In this document: positions 6,901-16,267 of the stretch, piece by piece
Layout: the number at the start of each line of letters is the position of its first letter
How positions within the stretch are numbered: position 1 is the stretch's first letter
Source of the DNA: a bacterium
Lineage (GTDB): Bacteria; UBP6; UBA1177; JAKLFG01
Length of the DNA stretch: 42,335 nucleotides
Reading direction: 5' to 3'
Assembly (NCBI GenBank): GCA_029573155.1
Contig: JAKQHE010000116.1
Location: forward strand, 1-42,335
Program-made: the position numbers and the translations under genes
Notes under the pieces: generated by a model
What the model saw: only the letters and a program-made list of their open reading frames with translations
The model's database searches: none
What the model was told of the DNA's origin: nothing

Positions 6901-8882
6901 GACCGACCGACCGCAGGTCTTCTCTGATATCCCCGAACACCCTTCTTTTCATTTCCGCGACCCTCTTCGTTCTCCTTGCCGGCTGCAAGGCCTGCAAACA
7001 AGATCCGGACGAGCAGCCTATATCGGCCACCGATACCGTCGATCCGCAGGCGGAGATATACCGCGTGGAGCGCGGGGATTCCCCCCTCATCGGCGATGCC
7101 GCCGCCCCGGTCACCGTCATTAATTTCTCCGATTTCCAATGTCCCTTCTCCAAGCGGGCCTTCGAACTCTTCGAACGCCTCCTGAAGGAAAAAGGCGACC
7201 GCGTCGCGTATGTCTACAAACATTACCCGCTGGCGACCCATCGCGAAGGGCGCCGCGCCGCGAAGGCGGCCATCGCGGCGGCACGGCAGGGGAAATTCGT
7301 CGAGATGTACCGGAAACTGTTCGAGAACAATCTGGCCATCAGCGAGGAGAACATCACCCGTTGGGCGCAGGATATCGGCATGGACGCCGACGCGTTCGCC
7401 AGGGACTACGCCGACCCCGACACCGACCGCCGGCTCCATGAGGATGTCACCACCGGCAACATCTTCGGGGTGCGCGGGACCCCCACCATCTTCATCAACG
7501 GCAGACGCATATCGGGCGCGAACACCGATCAGATAGAACGACTCATCGCCGAAGAAATGGAAAAGGGTGAGTCCCTGAAAAAGAACGGCGTCACCGATCC
7601 GTACGCCGATATCATCAAGAACGGTCTTTCCCGCTATGTGCCGCCCAAACGCCCGCTCCCGGTCGTCCCCAAGGACATCTATGCGGTCGCCATCCCGCCG
7701 CATGCGCCACAGCGTGGGGCACCTGGCGCCATCATCACCCTGATCATCTTCACCGACCTCGAATGCCCCTTCTGCGCCCGCTTCGTCTCGACGCTCAGCG
7801 AACTGGAAAAGGAATTCGAAGGCAAACTGCGCGTCATTTCCCTGAACCTGCCTCTTACGATACACCCCCTTGCCGTTCAGGCCGCCAAGGCGGCCATCGC
7901 CGCGGGACGGCAGAACAAATTCTGGGAGATGCACGACACCCTGTTCGCCGAACAGCCGGAATGGAAAAAAGGCGCCAACTTCGACCAGTATCTCGACGGG
8001 GTGGCGCAACGGCTCGCCCTCGATATGGTCAAGTTCAAGAAAGATATGGAAGACCCGCGATCCATGGAGATCATCCAGCGCGACATCGCGCTCGCCGACC
8101 TGATCGGCGTTCGCGGCACCCCCGGCATCTTCATCAACGGGCGCTATGCGAGCGGCGCGTTCCCCATCGAGACATTTCAAGTGACCATCCGCGAAGAGAT
8201 CGAACGGGCGCGACCTCTTATCGATGCCGGCACAAGCGGTGATGCGCTCTACCATGAATTGATCCGCAACGGCAAAGAGGCGGTATTCGAGAACAGCCCC
8301 GCCGCAAAGGACGCCGGTCGGGTTCACACGATAAAACTCTCGGGGCAGGAACCGTCCGTCGGCAAGAAAAGTGCGCCCGTCACTATCGTCGAATTCTGCG
8401 ATCTTCAGTGCCCGTTCTGTGCCAAAATGAGCGTTTCGCTCGACGAGATACAGAAAGAGTACCGCGACTCCCTGCGGATAGTGCACAAGCAGTTCCCTCT
8501 TCCCCAGCAGCACCCGCTATCCGAGGAAGTGGCACGGATCGCCCTTTCGGTCAAGAAACTGTACGGTGACGATAGATATCGTACCCTGCGCGGGAAACTC
8601 TTCGCGAAACAATCAGAGTGGACGGGATCGGTCGACGGCATCGGAACGATCAGGAAAATCCTTGTCGAACTCGGCATCGACCCCGACAAGGTGCAGAAAG
8701 AAAAGATCTCCCCCGCCATCGAGACCATTCTTTCCGAGGACCGCGCCGAGGCGGCCAAGAACAATGTGCGTTCCACGCCGGTGATCTTCATCAACGGCAG
8801 AAAGGTCAACGGGTCCCAGCCCCCCGAACGGCTCAAGGTGCTGATAGAAGAAGCACTGAAGGAACAACAGGCAAAGAAATAA
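6897..8882 (+). CDS. Lipoprotein with three tandem DsbA-like thioredoxin domains
   Basis: A lipoprotein signal ends at LLAGC (Cys30). Three thioredoxin-fold DsbA-type (Thioredoxin_4) modules follow, at about 60-225, 265-440 and 475-655. Each has an active-site region and a cis-Pro loop: CPFS (82-85) with GTPTIFINGR (194-203), CPFC (290-293) with GTPGIFINGR (408-417), and CPFC (505-508) with STPVIFINGR. Module 1 has CxxS, so it keeps only the nucleophilic Cys and cannot cycle a disulfide in the usual way. Modules 2 and 3 are redox-competent by motif. The protein is probably anchored facing the periplasm, acting in thiol-disulfide exchange. Three fused modules are unusual; DsbA is normally one. 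The start overlaps the EF-G-like stop by 4 nt, so the two are translationally coupled although their roles look unrelated. Confidence 0.88.
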   Translation: MRPTDRRSSLISPNTLLFISATLFVLLAGCKACKQDPDEQPISATDTVDPQAEIYRVERGDSPLIGDAAAPVTVINFSDFQCPFSKRAFELFERLLKEKGDRVAYVYKHYPLATHREGRRAAKAAIAAARQGKFVEMYRKLFENNLAISEENITRWAQDIGMDADAFARDYADPDTDRRLHEDVTTGNIFGVRGTPTIFINGRRISGANTDQIERLIAEEMEKGESLKKNGVTDPYADIIKNGLSRYVPPKRPLPVVPKDIYAVAIPPHAPQRGAPGAIITLIIFTDLECPFCARFVSTLSELEKEFEGKLRVISLNLPLTIHPLAVQAAKAAIAAGRQNKFWEMHDTLFAEQPEWKKGANFDQYLDGVAQRLALDMVKFKKDMEDPRSMEIIQRDIALADLIGVRGTPGIFINGRYASGAFPIETFQVTIREEIERARPLIDAGTSGDALYHELIRNGKEAVFENSPAAKDAGRVHTIKLSGQEPSVGKKSAPVTIVEFCDLQCPFCAKMSVSLDEIQKEYRDSLRIVHKQFPLPQQHPLSEEVARIALSVKKLYGDDRYRTLRGKLFAKQSEWTGSVDGIGTIRKILVELGIDPDKVQKEKISPAIETILSEDRAEAAKNNVRSTPVIFINGRKVNGSQPPERLKVLIEEALKEQQAKK

Positions 8883-8924
8883 AGGTAGATACAAGGAGGA
8901 ACGGGAACCTAATCGGGAAGCGCC

Positions 8925-10823
8925 CTATTCCTTGAGCGCCTTCTTCGCCTTCTTGTAGTATTTGTTGTCGTTCGGAACGAGTTTCATGACCTCTTTGAAT
9001 TTCTCCTTAGCCGCCTCGGGGTCGGACTCCTTGAGCGAGACCGCCTCCATGTAGAGGGTCTTCGCCTTCCCCTCGTCATACGAGCCGCCACCGCCGTCCG
9101 ATGACGATCCTCCCGAAGCGAACTCGTCGACGGAATCCGATCTCTTCTTTTCGGGCGCGCTTTCTTTCTTGTTCAATTCGGTGATATCGTCCTTGAGTTT
9201 GCCGCCCGATATCTGTTTGTCGAATATGGTGGCCTTTTTCGCGTCCTTCTTGTCGTAGGCCTGCTTGAACTTCTTTATCTTATCAATGAGGTCCTTCGCC
9301 TTCTTGGCGACCTTCTTGTCTTTGGTACCGGTCATCGATTCAAGCCGCGATATCGCACCGTCGAAATCCTTATAAGCGTAAGTGTCTATCGCGCTGTTTA
9401 TGTCATCCATCGTGTACTCGGGCTTCGTGTCCACGATCGATTCCGGCTCGGGCTTAGGTTCGGGTTTTTTAACCACGACCGGACGCGGCTTAGGCGCGGC
9501 TTTTATCTTGCCCTTGCTGATAAGTTCCTTCTTGCGTTGTTCCCGCTCGGCGATCTCCTTTTTCTTTTCCTCCTTCTCCTTGGCGACGGTCGTTTGTATC
9601 GTCTCGACCTTTTGGGCGCCGACCTGCGCCTTTACCTGTGCCATAAGTTCGGCCGCCTTTTTGTTCGCCGGATCATCGACAAGCAGTGCCGATATCTTGC
9701 GGACCGCGTCATCGGTCTTATTCGTCTTGATGAGTTCCTCTATCTGAGAGAAGACCCAGGAATCGACGGTCTCCTTACCGACCAGCGCGACCACTTCGGG
9801 ATAGAATATCGAGTCGTCCGGTATGAGGCGGAAGGCGCGATACGCCTCGTCCGTATTGTTCTCCGAAAGGTATTTCTGACCCTGATCGAAACGGGAAGCG
9901 TAGGTCTTTTCCTTTTGGACGAGCGCCTTGTTCTTCGTTATCTCACGGACCTTCACGCCGGGGTATTTCATCAAGAATTCGTCTATGGAGCGCTCGGCGT
10001 CGGCGAACTTCCGTTCCTCTATGAGTTGGTCGATGCGGTCGAGCAGATCTTCCTGCGCGAGTTTCAGGCGCAGTTCCTGCTGTTGCTGATGCTGGGTGTA
10101 GAACAGATACACGCCCGCCCCGCCAACCACCAGCACGAGCAGTATTGCGATCCACGCCACCACCGGCGTACGCGATTTGGCCATGATGACCTCGACATCG
10201 GCACCGGAGGGCATCTTGCGCGAATATTTCTCCTTGAGCGCCTCGTTCAGCACCTCGAATCGAATGGTACGGGCACCGGCCGTGACAAGGTCGCCATCGA
10301 ACAGGAGGGTGCTCGTTTCCTTCTTCCCGTTGACACGGATACCGTTGCCGCTCCCCATATCCTCGACCTTGAACCCGTCGGTGTCGCGCACTATTTTGAA
10401 ATGCTTACGGGACACCGATATGTCACTGATGACGAAATCGTTATCGAGACTTCGCCCGCAGATAACCTCATCTCGCGTGAGATCGAGCGCCTTACCTTCG
10501 TCCTTGCCATCGGTGATGACGATGCGGGCATCGGCATTCTGGCCCGAAAGGGCGGCAAGGTCTATGATGGCGGTCTTTTCGGCCGCCATTCCCTCTTTTT
10601 CGTCATCGTCATCATCGGCGAGTTCGGGCCGGGACGAGGGGGGGAGCGGCGGTAACGGCGGCTTCGGCGCCGTCATCTGGGGAGGCAACGGGGGCAGTGA
10701 TTCGGTCTCGACCGACTGCCCGCCTTCTCTTTTCGCTTTTTCCGCCTTTATCTTTTCGGCTAATTTCTTCAGATACTCTTTGTCGATCGCCGGCTTGCCA
10801 CCTTCAACTTTCTTTTCATCCAT
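8925..10823 (-). CDS. FHA-domain membrane protein with coiled-coil/TPR-like C-terminal region
   Basis: The start is set at ATG 10823, with AGGAG 8 nt upstream, 24 codons inside the track ORF, giving 632 residues. Order: a charged N-terminus and Pro-rich linker (PPLPPQ..., PPLPPLPP), an acidic DDDDDE run near 70, then an FHA domain at about 99-192 with the signature GRSLDNDFVISDISVSRKH and GSGNGIRVNG. One transmembrane helix follows (about 221-243). The remainder is long, Lys/Glu-rich and helical, with TPR-like repeats (SIDEFLMKYPG, DEAYRAFRLIPDD) and a final VSLKESDPEAAKEKFKEVM unit. The FHA part should read phosphothreonine in the cytoplasm, with the C-terminal part outside the membrane. No kinase is adjacent. 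It converges with the DsbA-like gene. Confidence 0.85.
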   Translation of the reverse strand: MDEKKVEGGKPAIDKEYLKKLAEKIKAEKAKREGGQSVETESLPPLPPQMTAPKPPLPPLPPSSRPELADDDDDEKEGMAAEKTAIIDLAALSGQNADARIVITDGKDEGKALDLTRDEVICGRSLDNDFVISDISVSRKHFKIVRDTDGFKVEDMGSGNGIRVNGKKETSTLLFDGDLVTAGARTIRFEVLNEALKEKYSRKMPSGADVEVIMAKSRTPVVAWIAILLVLVVGGAGVYLFYTQHQQQQELRLKLAQEDLLDRIDQLIEERKFADAERSIDEFLMKYPGVKVREITKNKALVQKEKTYASRFDQGQKYLSENNTDEAYRAFRLIPDDSIFYPEVVALVGKETVDSWVFSQIEELIKTNKTDDAVRKISALLVDDPANKKAAELMAQVKAQVGAQKVETIQTTVAKEKEEKKKEIAEREQRKKELISKGKIKAAPKPRPVVVKKPEPKPEPESIVDTKPEYTMDDINSAIDTYAYKDFDGAISRLESMTGTKDKKVAKKAKDLIDKIKKFKQAYDKKDAKKATIFDKQISGGKLKDDITELNKKESAPEKKRSDSVDEFASGGSSSDGGGGSYDEGKAKTLYMEAVSLKESDPEAAKEKFKEVMKLVPNDNKYYKKAKKALKE

Positions 10824-10867
10824 CGCATTCTCTCCTAAATGAACGCCTCTTTTTTCTTGCCAGCACC

Positions 10868-10895
10868 ATTTTTCAAAAACAATGCCGAAAGTCAA
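10868..10895 (-). promoter_or_regulatory. Possible promoter of the FHA gene
   Basis: On the minus strand, TTGACT (10895-10890), a 16-nt spacer and AAAAAT (10873-10868; 4 of 6 matches) lie 45 nt before the start. The -10 box is weak. The same intergenic gap holds a plus-strand TTGACT (10939-10944) that may serve the lipoprotein gene at 11037, but its -10 box is not convincing. Confidence 0.4.
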
Positions 10896-11036
10896 CTATT
10901 TGGCGAATAATTATACAATCGCGGCCCAACCGACGATTTTGACTGGAAAACCGTTTCTTCTTGCATTTCGCCCCATTATGGACTATATACCAAACTCATG
11001 GTGATCTCATGTACGATCGAGGGGGGGATTCCAACA

Positions 11037-12995
11037 ATGAAAGGCACGGCTCTTTTGTTCCTTATCGCTCTTTCAGTCTTTTTTTCATCCTGCTCAGACA
11101 GCACGCCGCAACAACCGGGCGACGACGAAGATGCCATCGGTACCACCGACGAGACATCTGAATCTGAAAAGGGATCCGCTCTCCCCGACACCGCCGACCA
11201 GGAGACCGTTGACGGTGAACAGGACGATGCGCTCATCGCCGATGATGATGACGAGAAGGATATTGATATCCCGTTGAACGATGATGACGATCCCGGCGAC
11301 GATTCGCTTGTCGACAGCGATTCAGCGCATGCCGGCATGGGACCGGGGACCGAGAACGGGTACGATGATGGGTCCTCGAACGCCGACAATGTGAAGGTGA
11401 ACGAGAACGGCGAACTTGAACTGGACAACGGGTCCGACTCGGTCCAGACGCTCCTGCGATATGTCTGGGTCCCCAATTCGGCGGACGGCACCATCTCCAA
11501 GATAGACTCCTTCACTCAAGTCGAGGTGGCTCGCTATCATGCCGGTCTCTCGGCCCTTTCCAATCCTTCGCGCACCAGCGTCGATCTGGCGGGGAATATG
11601 TTCGTCGGCAACCGTGACGATAGTACCGTGACCAAGATAGCGGGGCATCCGGAATACTGCGTCGACCGCGACCTGAGCGGCACCATCGAGACCTCGACCG
11701 GCCCGACCGATGTCCTGCCGCGCGGCGTCGACGGCCGATCGACCGACGAATGCGTCGTCTGGACCCGACTCTTCGACGCATCCGACCTCAACAGTCCCTA
11801 CGCCTGCGGCGGCATCCGCGGCGTCGCGGCGACACCTGAAACGGGGGCGAACTTCGAGTACACCGGCCACCTGATGCTCGGATGCTACCTGGGCAACCCT
11901 TTTTCCTACCGGCTGAATGGCAACACCGGCGATATCATGCAGATATTCTCGATGACCAGCACGACCGATCAGACCTGTCGCCCCTACGGCTATGTCCTCG
12001 ACAAGTACGGTCGCAACTGGGTCTCGTGCAGGTACATCCCCGAGTGGCAGACACCGGTCACCGGCGGTCTCGCGTGGTTCGACATCAACGATGTGACCGA
12101 ACAGATACACTATGTGCCCGACATACCCGCCTATGGCGGTGCGGGAGGTTACTACGGCATTGCCATAGATAAAGATGACAACATCTGGGTCACCTCCTAC
12201 ACCGACGGTTTCGTACACCGCTACACCCCCGACGATTCCCCCTTCGCCGACAACGGGACCTGGACCTCCCTTCAGATCTCGACCGCTCACGGCTTCCGCG
12301 GCATCGCCGCCGACGATTCCGGATTCATCTGGACCATCTCGACCGAAGAGGGCACCGGGATCGATTCGCGTATATACATGATAGACTCCTCGATCTACCC
12401 CGATCCCTCATCGATACACGGTCCCTATATCCTCGGTGACGACACGACCCATCCGTTCCAAGGGACCGGCGTCGGGATCGATTTCAAAGGCAACGTCTGG
12501 GGCATGTCGCGCTGTAACGCCGGGCAAGGATACGTGACCTATCTCCCGGTCGACCGGTCGACCCCGGTCCCGACCGTCGTCGAGGCGGGGAAAAAGATCA
12601 TCGCGGTCGGTAACGGCCCCTATGTCTACTCCGACATGATCGGGTACAACCTCAAGAATTTCGCATCGAAAGAGGGTTGGTTCCGCCACATATTCGAGAT
12701 CTGCGCCTCTTCTCTTTCGACCGATTGGCAACAGATATACTGGGACGCCGAGGTCCCAGCGAACACCCGCGTCATCATACGGGCGCGCACCAGCAACGAT
12801 ATCCTGAAACTAGCGACCGAGCCGTGGCAGATCATCGTCGAGGTGCCTTCGGACCTTTCCCCGAAGGTGATACCTGACACCCTGCCCGAGGGCCATTACA
12901 TAGAACTCGAGGTACGCCTCTATTCCAAGGAGGTCGGCATTTCGCCGGTCATCGGACAGATCGCCTTCGACTACGAATGCGTCGACCCGTCGTGA
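11037..12995 (+). CDS. Acidic-linker lipoprotein with beta-propeller (virginiamycin B lyase-like) domain
   Basis: ATG 11037 follows a G-rich ribosome binding site (GAGGGGGGGA). The track start at 10998 would add 13 residues before the signal peptide. The 652-residue product has a lipobox (FFSSC, Cys about 20), then about 100 residues dominated by Asp, Glu, Ser and Thr. A repeat domain begins at YVWVPNSADGTISKID and continues with units such as GIAIDKDDNIWVTSYTDGFVHRY and GIAADDSGFIWTIS. These are the blades of a Vgb/NHL/YVTN-type beta-propeller. The C-terminal 100 residues look like a separate beta-sandwich. Likely a cell-surface or periplasmic protein; binding partner unknown. The next gene starts 25 nt downstream, so the two probably form an operon. 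Confidence 0.8.
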   Translation: MKGTALLFLIALSVFFSSCSDSTPQQPGDDEDAIGTTDETSESEKGSALPDTADQETVDGEQDDALIADDDDEKDIDIPLNDDDDPGDDSLVDSDSAHAGMGPGTENGYDDGSSNADNVKVNENGELELDNGSDSVQTLLRYVWVPNSADGTISKIDSFTQVEVARYHAGLSALSNPSRTSVDLAGNMFVGNRDDSTVTKIAGHPEYCVDRDLSGTIETSTGPTDVLPRGVDGRSTDECVVWTRLFDASDLNSPYACGGIRGVAATPETGANFEYTGHLMLGCYLGNPFSYRLNGNTGDIMQIFSMTSTTDQTCRPYGYVLDKYGRNWVSCRYIPEWQTPVTGGLAWFDINDVTEQIHYVPDIPAYGGAGGYYGIAIDKDDNIWVTSYTDGFVHRYTPDDSPFADNGTWTSLQISTAHGFRGIAADDSGFIWTISTEEGTGIDSRIYMIDSSIYPDPSSIHGPYILGDDTTHPFQGTGVGIDFKGNVWGMSRCNAGQGYVTYLPVDRSTPVPTVVEAGKKIIAVGNGPYVYSDMIGYNLKNFASKEGWFRHIFEICASSLSTDWQQIYWDAEVPANTRVIIRARTSNDILKLATEPWQIIVEVPSDLSPKVIPDTLPEGHYIELEVRLYSKEVGISPVIGQIAFDYECVDPS

Positions 12996-13020
12996 ACCTC
13001 TTTACCGGAGTTCTTCCCTC

Positions 13021-14247
13021 ATGAGATACTCTCTTGTTTTCCTCTTGATGCTCGTACCGAGCTTCGCCGGCGCGGACGAGCTCTGCGGTCTGCCTCCCGA
13101 ACTGCTCCCTCCGCCCGATAGCGGTCAGAAGTGTTACGATCCGGGACCAGCGGATGAAACGGAAAAAGACCCCAAGCAGGTAGCGAACATCGAGGAAAAG
13201 AAAAAAGAAGAAGAGGAAAAAGAGGAGGAGAAGGACAAGGATTCGGGCATCGTCGCCTTCCCGATAGCGTTCTATACCTCCGACACCAGTTTCGGGTTCG
13301 GCGGCACCGCGATACTGTTCAAGAAAAGTTACGAGACCGAGGAGGAGAAACGGTCCGATTCGTTCACGACGGTCATCTTCTACACGCTGAACAATCAGAT
13401 ACTGAACGCCAACGCCGGCACCCTATATATGGACAATGGGAATTTCAAAGCGAACGCCGTGTTCGTGGTCTCGAAGTACCCCGACGAATTCTACGGCATC
13501 GGGCCCGACAGCGGCTGGGATGACGGTGAAAAGTACACCCCGCTCACGATAAGGGGAGAGATCTCGTTCTCGGCACGGCTTTGGGAAAAGATATACGGCG
13601 GGCTGACCGTCCTGCAGGGATACCACGAACTGATGAAATACGACCGGAACGGTGTGCTCGCCGATTATCTGCGCGACAACCGGACCGACGGCTTCTTCTC
13701 GGGGCTCGGCCTCCTGTTCACCCGCGACAGCCGAGACAACTCGCTGTACCCCCGCACCGGCGCCGTCACGACCTTTTCCGTTCTCTCTTTCAACCGGCTC
13801 CTGCTGAGCGACTACACCTTCAGCACCCTCCTATTCGATCACCGGCAGTATCACTCCCTGCCGCTCGACAGCGTGATCGCATGGCAACTGCATTTCAATT
13901 CGGTGCTCACCGGCAAACCACCGCTCCCCTACCTCCCGGCGCTCGGCAGCCAGAACCTGATGCGCGGCTATCCACAGAACCGTTACCGCGACCGGAATTT
14001 CATGGCGGCGCAGGTCGAATGGCGCGTCCCTATCTGGTGGCGGTTCGGCGCGGTCGTCTTCGCCGGACTCGGCACCGTTAAGGGTTCGATCGACGACTAC
14101 CTGTTCACCGACCCGAAATTCGCCGCCGGCGCGGGGCTCCGCATCACGCTCTCGAAGAAGAACAACATCAACTTCCGGTTCGATTTCGGCATGTCGGCTG
14201 AACGGCCCTACCTGAAACTTTACTTCAATCTGCTGGAAGCATTCTAA
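13021..14247 (+). CDS. Outer-membrane Omp85/surface-antigen-like beta-barrel (no POTRA)
   Basis: A Sec signal peptide (MRYSLVFLLMLVPSFAGADE) precedes a short linker with an unbroken Lys/Glu run at about 55-75. A barrel of roughly 330 residues follows. The last third carries the surface-antigen (Bac_surface_Ag, D15) pattern: LYPRTGAVTTFSV, LGSQNLMRGYPQNRYRDRN, QVEWRVPIWWRFGAVVFAGLG, and a C-terminal Phe. There is no POTRA domain, so it belongs with the short Omp85-like/patatin-barrel type rather than BamA. It shows the cell has an outer membrane. It is likely co-transcribed with the propeller lipoprotein 25 nt upstream, which may be its surface partner (inference). Confidence 0.85.
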   Translation: MRYSLVFLLMLVPSFAGADELCGLPPELLPPPDSGQKCYDPGPADETEKDPKQVANIEEKKKEEEEKEEEKDKDSGIVAFPIAFYTSDTSFGFGGTAILFKKSYETEEEKRSDSFTTVIFYTLNNQILNANAGTLYMDNGNFKANAVFVVSKYPDEFYGIGPDSGWDDGEKYTPLTIRGEISFSARLWEKIYGGLTVLQGYHELMKYDRNGVLADYLRDNRTDGFFSGLGLLFTRDSRDNSLYPRTGAVTTFSVLSFNRLLLSDYTFSTLLFDHRQYHSLPLDSVIAWQLHFNSVLTGKPPLPYLPALGSQNLMRGYPQNRYRDRNFMAAQVEWRVPIWWRFGAVVFAGLGTVKGSIDDYLFTDPKFAAGAGLRITLSKKNNINFRFDFGMSAERPYLKLYFNLLEAF

Positions 14248-14253
14248 AGAAAA

Positions 14254-14273
14254 GGGCGGCCCGCAGGCCGCCC
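14254..14273 (-). terminator. Rho-independent terminator of the LPP20 gene
   Basis: A perfect 8-bp GC stem, GGGCGGCC (14254-14261) and GGCCGCCC (14266-14273), closes a 4-nt loop. Read on the minus strand the hairpin is followed by TTTTCTTT, as needed for termination of the LPP20 gene. On the plus strand it is followed by CCAAAAG, so it would stop the OMP transcript less well. Confidence 0.8.
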
Positions 14274-14300
14274 CCAAAAGCGTAGAGCCGTGAAGCGATC

Positions 14301-14867
14301 TTACTTGGTCGCCTCGTCGAGTTCGTTGAAGGCCTTGTTGGCGCGCTCCACGACGGCCGCGCGGACCTTTTCGTCGAGCTGTTGCATCTGGTTGATGGCT
14401 CCCTTGAACTTCTCGACATCCATGCACATCTGGACATACAGCGTGCCGGTCTTCGAGATCCAGGTGTTCTTCTGCTCGGTGCCGCTGAGGGTGGTGTCGG
14501 TGATCTGCTTGGACACATCCTCAATGTGCTGTTCGTCGTTCGCCGCCTGACCGAAGGCCTCGCCGCCGGTGGTGGTCGACTGGTAATCCTTCAGCATCGA
14601 TTTCACCTTGACCTGAAGCGCGCGCGCGATCGCGGTGCGTCCTCTGCCCTGCGCCGCAGTGCGGGCGAGGGAGACATTGCGGGTACCGGTCGCCGAGCCG
14701 ACGCCGCAGATAAGACCGCTACCGCCAGCCGATTCGGCAAGCACCCACTCGGGCGCGCCATCAAGTTCGTTCTGCATCGCGTTCGCCGGCGCCTTCTCGC
14801 TGGAACCACAGGAAGCGATGAAAAGAGCCACGCCGAGGATCGCCATAAGGACCAACATCTTCTTCAT
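14301..14867 (-). CDS. LPP20-family lipoprotein
   Basis: ATG 14867 has AGGAG upstream; the longer track start would precede the signal peptide. The 188-residue protein has a lipobox (FIASCGSS) and a domain of the LPP20 family. That domain runs from APEWVLAESAGGSGLICGVGSA through ARTAAQGRGRTAIARALQVKVKSML and ends with ...TLYVQMCMDVEKFK. LPP20 proteins are outer-membrane lipoproteins of unclear role, first described in Helicobacter. Here the C-terminal part (INQMQQLDEKVRAAVVERANKAF) is helical. The gene is a single transcription unit with its own promoter and terminator. Confidence 0.85.
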   Translation of the reverse strand: MKKMLVLMAILGVALFIASCGSSEKAPANAMQNELDGAPEWVLAESAGGSGLICGVGSATGTRNVSLARTAAQGRGRTAIARALQVKVKSMLKDYQSTTTGGEAFGQAANDEQHIEDVSKQITDTTLSGTEQKNTWISKTGTLYVQMCMDVEKFKGAINQMQQLDEKVRAAVVERANKAFNELDEATK

Positions 14868-14926
14868 TCTACCACTCCTTTCCATTATGGTTGATAAAAC
14901 CGCCCTAGCGCCATGTTGCACAACGC

Positions 14927-14955
14927 CTTATATCGCATCGACCTCATCAAGTCAA
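14927..14955 (-). promoter_or_regulatory. Sigma70-type promoter of the LPP20 gene
   Basis: On the minus strand, TTGACT (14955-14950), a 17-nt spacer and TATAAG (14932-14927), about 60 nt upstream of the LPP20 start codon. Confidence 0.7.
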
Positions 14956-15037
14956 ATTTTTCTCCGGCACCGCGAACAGGCGGTACAGACCCGTACAAGA
15001 GGTGGTTATTCGAAGATATTTCGAGGTCTTTGATTTG

Positions 15038-16267
15038 TCAAAAGAAAGCGGTCGCCGAAAGTTTTAGCCCCAGACTGTCGGGCGAGGCGGCCCCTTCGGC
15101 GAAATTCATAAAGAAATAGACCGCCGGACGGACATACCCGCCGATGAGATACCCCCCGCCGACCTCCAGCCGCGTCTGGAAGAGACCGTATTCCCACTCC
15201 GGCGGCCTGATCATCATCTCATCGAACTTGAGGTGTAGCCGCGCAGAAAGTTCCAGCCCGACGATAGGGTGACCCTGTATCTCGAAAAAGGGCCAGACCG
15301 GCAGATACCATTTTTTGCCCGGATGTTTCTCGATGAGTAGCACACCGCCCGTCGAGAGCGCCAGTTTGCGATCGAACAACCATTGCCGCACCTGCAGGGC
15401 GATCGAACGGCTCACATAGCGCATCGGCGCAACGGCATACTCGTGATAGAACCAGCCGAACAGATCGGTATCAGTCGTGAAATTCCAACGCCCTTTTATG
15501 TAGAGCGCCAACCGGTCCTTATCGTTGAGCGACCCAGCCTCTTCCCTCTTGTAATAGAGGGCATAGGAGAGATGCAACCGCTTGTCGAAGAACAGTTCCC
15601 CCCCACGCAGACCGCCCCGGAACCGGAGCAGGTCGAAGGCGTCGCTCGCGTTGAGATCATCGCTGTAGAGAACGCCGGCGAACGGTTCAAGGGCCGGGAA
15701 TATCTCGTAGGAAAGGTCGCCGTAGGTGAACAGGTCGGTATCGCGGATGACGCCGCTCCCCTGTTCAGGATCGACCGCGAACGAACGGGAGACCACGCCC
15801 GTCGAGGCCGTGAAGCGAAGTCCTTCCAGCGGCTCGGCCGTCAGGTAGAGTTCTTCGTGCAGATGGTCGCGACGGTAGCCTCCGAGCGTCGCGCGTCCCT
15901 GCGTGATGCTTTTCGCGTAGTCGCCCGAATCATCGGATATCGAGGCGTGGGTCACCGTGCCTATCTTCACCTTCGGCCAGTCGTACTGGACCAGTAGTCT
16001 CCCTCGACCGAGCAGATAACTCGTTTCGACGAGGTTGGTCATATCGTGCTCGGGGAACCCGTGCAAGAAGAACAGATCGCCGCCGATGAAAAAGCCATCG
16101 ACCGGCTCGTAGAGAGCGTGCCCTGTCACGAAATAGTAACCAGGCGCCGCCGGGTCGGTCGGCTTCGACTCCATGAAAGGAACATATCCGCCTGCCGTCA
16201 CCTCACCCCCGCCATACAGTGCCACGCTCAGAGCAGAGAGCATCATCAGCGCGGCGAGGCGCCTCAT
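15038..16267 (-). CDS. Predicted outer-membrane beta-barrel at the end of a ferredoxin operon
   Basis: The start ATG 16267 has GGGAGG upstream and overlaps the stop of the lipoprotein-ferredoxin gene (ATGA), so the two are translationally coupled. The 409 residues begin with a Sec signal peptide (RRLAALMMLSALSVALYGGGE). They continue with alternating hydrophobic/polar strands rich in Tyr, Phe and Gly (GYYFVTGHALY, LHLSYALYYKREE, EYGLFQTRLEVGGGYLIGG) and end in Phe-Phe, as outer-membrane barrels do. I recognise no named family. By position in the operon it may be the outer-membrane partner of the exported Fe-S proteins, analogous to the porin in porin-cytochrome conduits, but that is inference. 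The motif ALYGGGE recurs at the same place in the sensor kinase at 21990-23618. Confidence 0.75.
   Translation of the reverse strand: MRRLAALMMLSALSVALYGGGEVTAGGYVPFMESKPTDPAAPGYYFVTGHALYEPVDGFFIGGDLFFLHGFPEHDMTNLVETSYLLGRGRLLVQYDWPKVKIGTVTHASISDDSGDYAKSITQGRATLGGYRRDHLHEELYLTAEPLEGLRFTASTGVVSRSFAVDPEQGSGVIRDTDLFTYGDLSYEIFPALEPFAGVLYSDDLNASDAFDLLRFRGGLRGGELFFDKRLHLSYALYYKREEAGSLNDKDRLALYIKGRWNFTTDTDLFGWFYHEYAVAPMRYVSRSIALQVRQWLFDRKLALSTGGVLLIEKHPGKKWYLPVWPFFEIQGHPIVGLELSARLHLKFDEMMIRPPEWEYGLFQTRLEVGGGYLIGGYVRPAVYFFMNFAEGAASPDSLGLKLSATAFF

Noticed and set aside
6828-8513. 561-aa minus-strand ORF opposite the DsbA-like gene
   Set aside because: Antisense shadow; the plus-strand frame has a signal peptide and three recognisable domains.
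8883-8924. Bidirectional terminator between the convergent DsbA-like and FHA genes
   Set aside because: No inverted repeat with a following T-run could be found in these 42 bases.
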